Part shown: piece by piece, positions 5,152-6,569 of the stretch
Layout: each line of letters starts with the position of its first letter
How positions within the stretch are numbered: the stretch's first letter is position 1
Assembly: GCA_034716235.1 (NCBI GenBank)
Contig: JAYEHH010000004.1
Coordinates: 1-6,569, forward strand
Origin: M55B174 sp034716235
GTDB lineage: Bacteria; Patescibacteriota; Minisyncoccia; CAIUEV01; JAHKAQ01
Direction of reading: 5' to 3'
DNA length: 6,569 bases
Notes under the pieces: model-generated
Database searches by the model: none
What the model was told of the DNA's origin: nothing
What the model saw: the letters and a program-made list of their open reading frames with translations, nothing else
Program-made: the position numbers and the translations under genes

Positions 5152-5889
5152 ATGTTGAAGAAATTAAGAACCATTAGGGCTTTTATTTTAGACCTTCTTT
5201 TTCCTATTACCTGCTTTCAATGCAATAAGCCAGGATATTATCTTTGCCCTCAATGTGTTCAAAAAATAGAACGCTACCCCAATAACAATTGCCCTTTCTG
5301 TAATGTTTTTTCTAATGCTGGAAAAACTTGTAAACAATGCCAAAATAATTATACCCTCGATCAACTTTTAGTTTTCACTTATTACTCTAATCCTTTAATT
5401 AAAAAAGTAGTCCATTCTTTTAAATATTCCTCTGTTTATCTGTTGGCTCGCGATTCCGCCCAATTACTGGCTCAACTAATCCAAGAAAATTTGTTGCCAG
5501 AAGAATTTTCTAAAAGCTTAATAGTGCCAGTACCCATGCATCCCAAAAAACAAAAACGCAGAGGATTTAATCAGACTCAGCTTCTTGGAGAATCTCTAAG
5601 TCTTATTACTAAAATTCCTTTAGCTGATAATTTACTTAAGAAAACCAAAAACACCGTACCTCAAATGCAGGTTAAAAATAAAGACAAGCGTCGAGCTAAT
5701 ATTGAAAAAGCTTTTTCTGTAAATCAGAAAAAGCTTTCTGCAAAAAATTTATCTAAAAAGATAATTTTAATAGACGATGTAACCACTACTGGAGCTACTC
5801 TTAGCCATTGCGCTGAAACTTTAAAACAAGCTGGTTTTCAAAAAGTAATTGGAATTGTGATAGCCAGACAGCCAAAAACTATTCTCTAA
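5152..5889 (+). CDS. comF: ComF family phosphoribosyltransferase-like protein (competence)
   Basis: This is a 245-residue product, normal for ComF/GntX. Residues 1-64 hold paired zinc-ribbon cysteines: CFQC (21-24), CPQC (32-35), CPFC (47-50) and CKQC (60-63). The family motif VPVPMHPKKQKRRGFNQ (125-141) follows. The PRPP-binding loop is IILIDDVTTTGATL (204-217), with the DD-x-TTTG-T signature of type I phosphoribosyltransferases. ComF proteins are needed for DNA uptake in competent Gram-positive and Gram-negative bacteria, acting with the ComFA helicase at the cytoplasmic side of the membrane; the reaction catalysed is not settled. No other competence gene is in the window. ATG at 5152 places the first Cys pair at the usual distance from the N-terminus; no strong Shine-Dalgarno. 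The TAA stop is directly adjacent to the stop of the converging gene. Confidence 0.92.
   Translation: MLKKLRTIRAFILDLLFPITCFQCNKPGYYLCPQCVQKIERYPNNNCPFCNVFSNAGKTCKQCQNNYTLDQLLVFTYYSNPLIKKVVHSFKYSSVYLLARDSAQLLAQLIQENLLPEEFSKSLIVPVPMHPKKQKRRGFNQTQLLGESLSLITKIPLADNLLKKTKNTVPQMQVKNKDKRRANIEKAFSVNQKKLSAKNLSKKIILIDDVTTTGATLSHCAETLKQAGFQKVIGIVIARQPKTIL
5707..5737 (+). repeat. Perfect 13-bp inverted repeat inside comF
   Basis: AAAGCTTTTTCTG (5707-5719) and CAGAAAAAGCTTT (5725-5737) are exact complements around a TAAAT loop. It lies within codons for EKAFSVNQKKLS (residues 185-196), the variable stretch before the PRPP loop. A 13-bp stem would be substantial in mRNA. It has no proven function. Confidence 0.7.
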
Positions 5890-6569
5890 CTATTCCGGCT
5901 TTCTTTCCCACCATTCACTACCTTCAGTGAAAGCAGATGCTTGAGAGCTACAACTGACTGTTTGACCTGCACTATTACCTATAACAGTAGCGTCAAAGGT
6001 AAAGGAACCGGCTTTATTAATTTCAATTTGAACTACATCGCCATTTAAACTCATAATTGTTTTAGTATGACTGTCAGAATCTGGTGAACCATTAAAAAGC
6101 ACATCAAGAGAATATGAATCTGCAGGCAACCCTATACAAGTTGGTGTTGTTGTTACTGTAACCGTATCTCCTACCGTTAAATCACTGGCTCCGCTTAAAG
6201 AGACTGTGCAACCGGCAAATTTAGGATTAACAGGAGCATTACAGGTACCAACTTGACCTCCCTTGGTTACAGCTAAAGTAGCTGTCCCAGCTCCCATTGT
6301 ATAAGTTTGATTATTACCACTTGCTGAACCATCTACATCCGTAGATGACCACTCAAGAGTTCCGTCTGGAGGGAACGAAGAATCAATCCCTATCACACTC
6401 TTTGCGTCAGGACAAACACTTGGGGGGTGTGCCGAAATCAAACAAGAAGGAGGTCGTTGAGTGGCTGAACAATTTACTGATTCACATGATCCATTTCCAC
6501 AAGTCCAATCCCAAGTATTATTAGTAATGTTACTTTCGACTTCAGAAGCTTCTCCTATCCCACAAAGAT
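5890..6569 (-). CDS. Secreted/surface protein with Cys-rich and Ig-like modules, 3' part (start outside window)
   Basis: The frame is open from the right edge to TAG at 5892-5890, giving 225 visible residues. Residues 1-42 hold LCGIGEASEV...TWDWTCGNGSCESVNCSA. This matches a recurring surface-protein module of the form 'LC..G..s.v.....W.WtC.g..g....C.A', common in multi-repeat secreted proteins of CPR bacteria. Residues about 44-110 (LEWSSTDVDGSAS...TATLAVTKGGQVGTC) and 118-210 (CTVSLSGASDLTVGDTVTVT...GSFTFDATVIG...TVSC) look like two beta-rich Ig/PKD-like domains, each with Cys near its borders. The C-terminus, SEWWERKPE, has no sorting signal or membrane anchor. A TTG at 6441-6439 could be mistaken for a start, but it lies between the modules and translation clearly continues upstream. 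It looks less AT-rich than its neighbours. It converges on comF with zero intergenic bases. Confidence 0.8.
   Translation of the reverse strand, partial: LCGIGEASEVESNITNNTWDWTCGNGSCESVNCSATQRPPSCLISAHPPSVCPDAKSVIGIDSSFPPDGTLEWSSTDVDGSASGNNQTYTMGAGTATLAVTKGGQVGTCNAPVNPKFAGCTVSLSGASDLTVGDTVTVTTTPTCIGLPADSYSLDVLFNGSPDSDSHTKTIMSLNGDVVQIEINKAGSFTFDATVIGNSAGQTVSCSSQASAFTEGSEWWERKPE

Noticed and set aside
5914..5931. Hairpin TTCACT/AGTGAA as a terminator for the converging genes
   Set aside because: The stem is only six bases, with no T-tract on either strand, and it is inside the surface protein coding sequence.
6439..6441. TTG start giving a 183-residue protein
   Set aside because: The same frame is open to the window edge and encodes a conserved-looking module directly upstream.
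1..6569. UGA recoding to glycine, as in Gracilibacteria/Absconditabacteria
   Set aside because: All stops seen are TAA or TAG, but every gene is full length without in-frame TGA, including the 816-codon clpC, and Gly positions use GGN codons.

Overview
The window is AT-rich and gene-dense. It has short intergenic gaps, few recognisable Shine-Dalgarno sites, a ClpC ATPase next to a ComF-type phosphoribosyltransferase, a cysteine-rich Ig-like surface protein and an intergenic region built of palindromic repeats. This combination resembles Candidate Phyla Radiation (Patescibacteria) genomes. That is an inference from style; no rRNA or other marker gene is present to prove it. The standard bacterial code fits: all visible stops are TAA or TAG, and no in-frame TGA is needed.

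Layout. (1) Bases 1-72 are the 3' end of a + strand gene that begins outside the window. (2) Bases 73-627 hold no gene. They are a mosaic of repeats: purine-rich tandem arrays in inverted orientation at the two edges, a GC-rich composite palindrome (171-343), AATTG-rich and 14-bp direct repeats, and a second MITE-like palindrome (487-574). (3) Bases 628-2353 are a four-gene minus-strand run that looks like one operon. In transcription order it encodes an anchored 8-cysteine protein, a protein-kinase-fold protein lacking the usual catalytic Asp, a two-TM YqjE/holin-like protein and a small YqjD/ElaB/DUF883-like anchored protein. (4) Bases 2354-2634 are a divergent promoter region with an imperfect inverted repeat. 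(5) Bases 2635-5085 are clpC and 5152-5889 are comF, both on the + strand, with a good TATAAT box between them. (6) Bases 5890-6569 are the 3' part of a minus-strand surface protein gene that runs off the right edge and abuts comF tail to tail with no gap.

How the genes may work together. ClpC is a general proteolysis/unfolding ATPase expected to feed ClpP. ComF is associated with DNA uptake. The minus-strand cluster looks envelope-related: three of its four products have membrane segments, and the last two recall the E. coli yqjD-yqjE pair. The least described parts are the coupled Cys-rich protein/degenerate kinase pair and the repeat mosaic. I see no defence system, CRISPR array, transposase or structural RNA gene.
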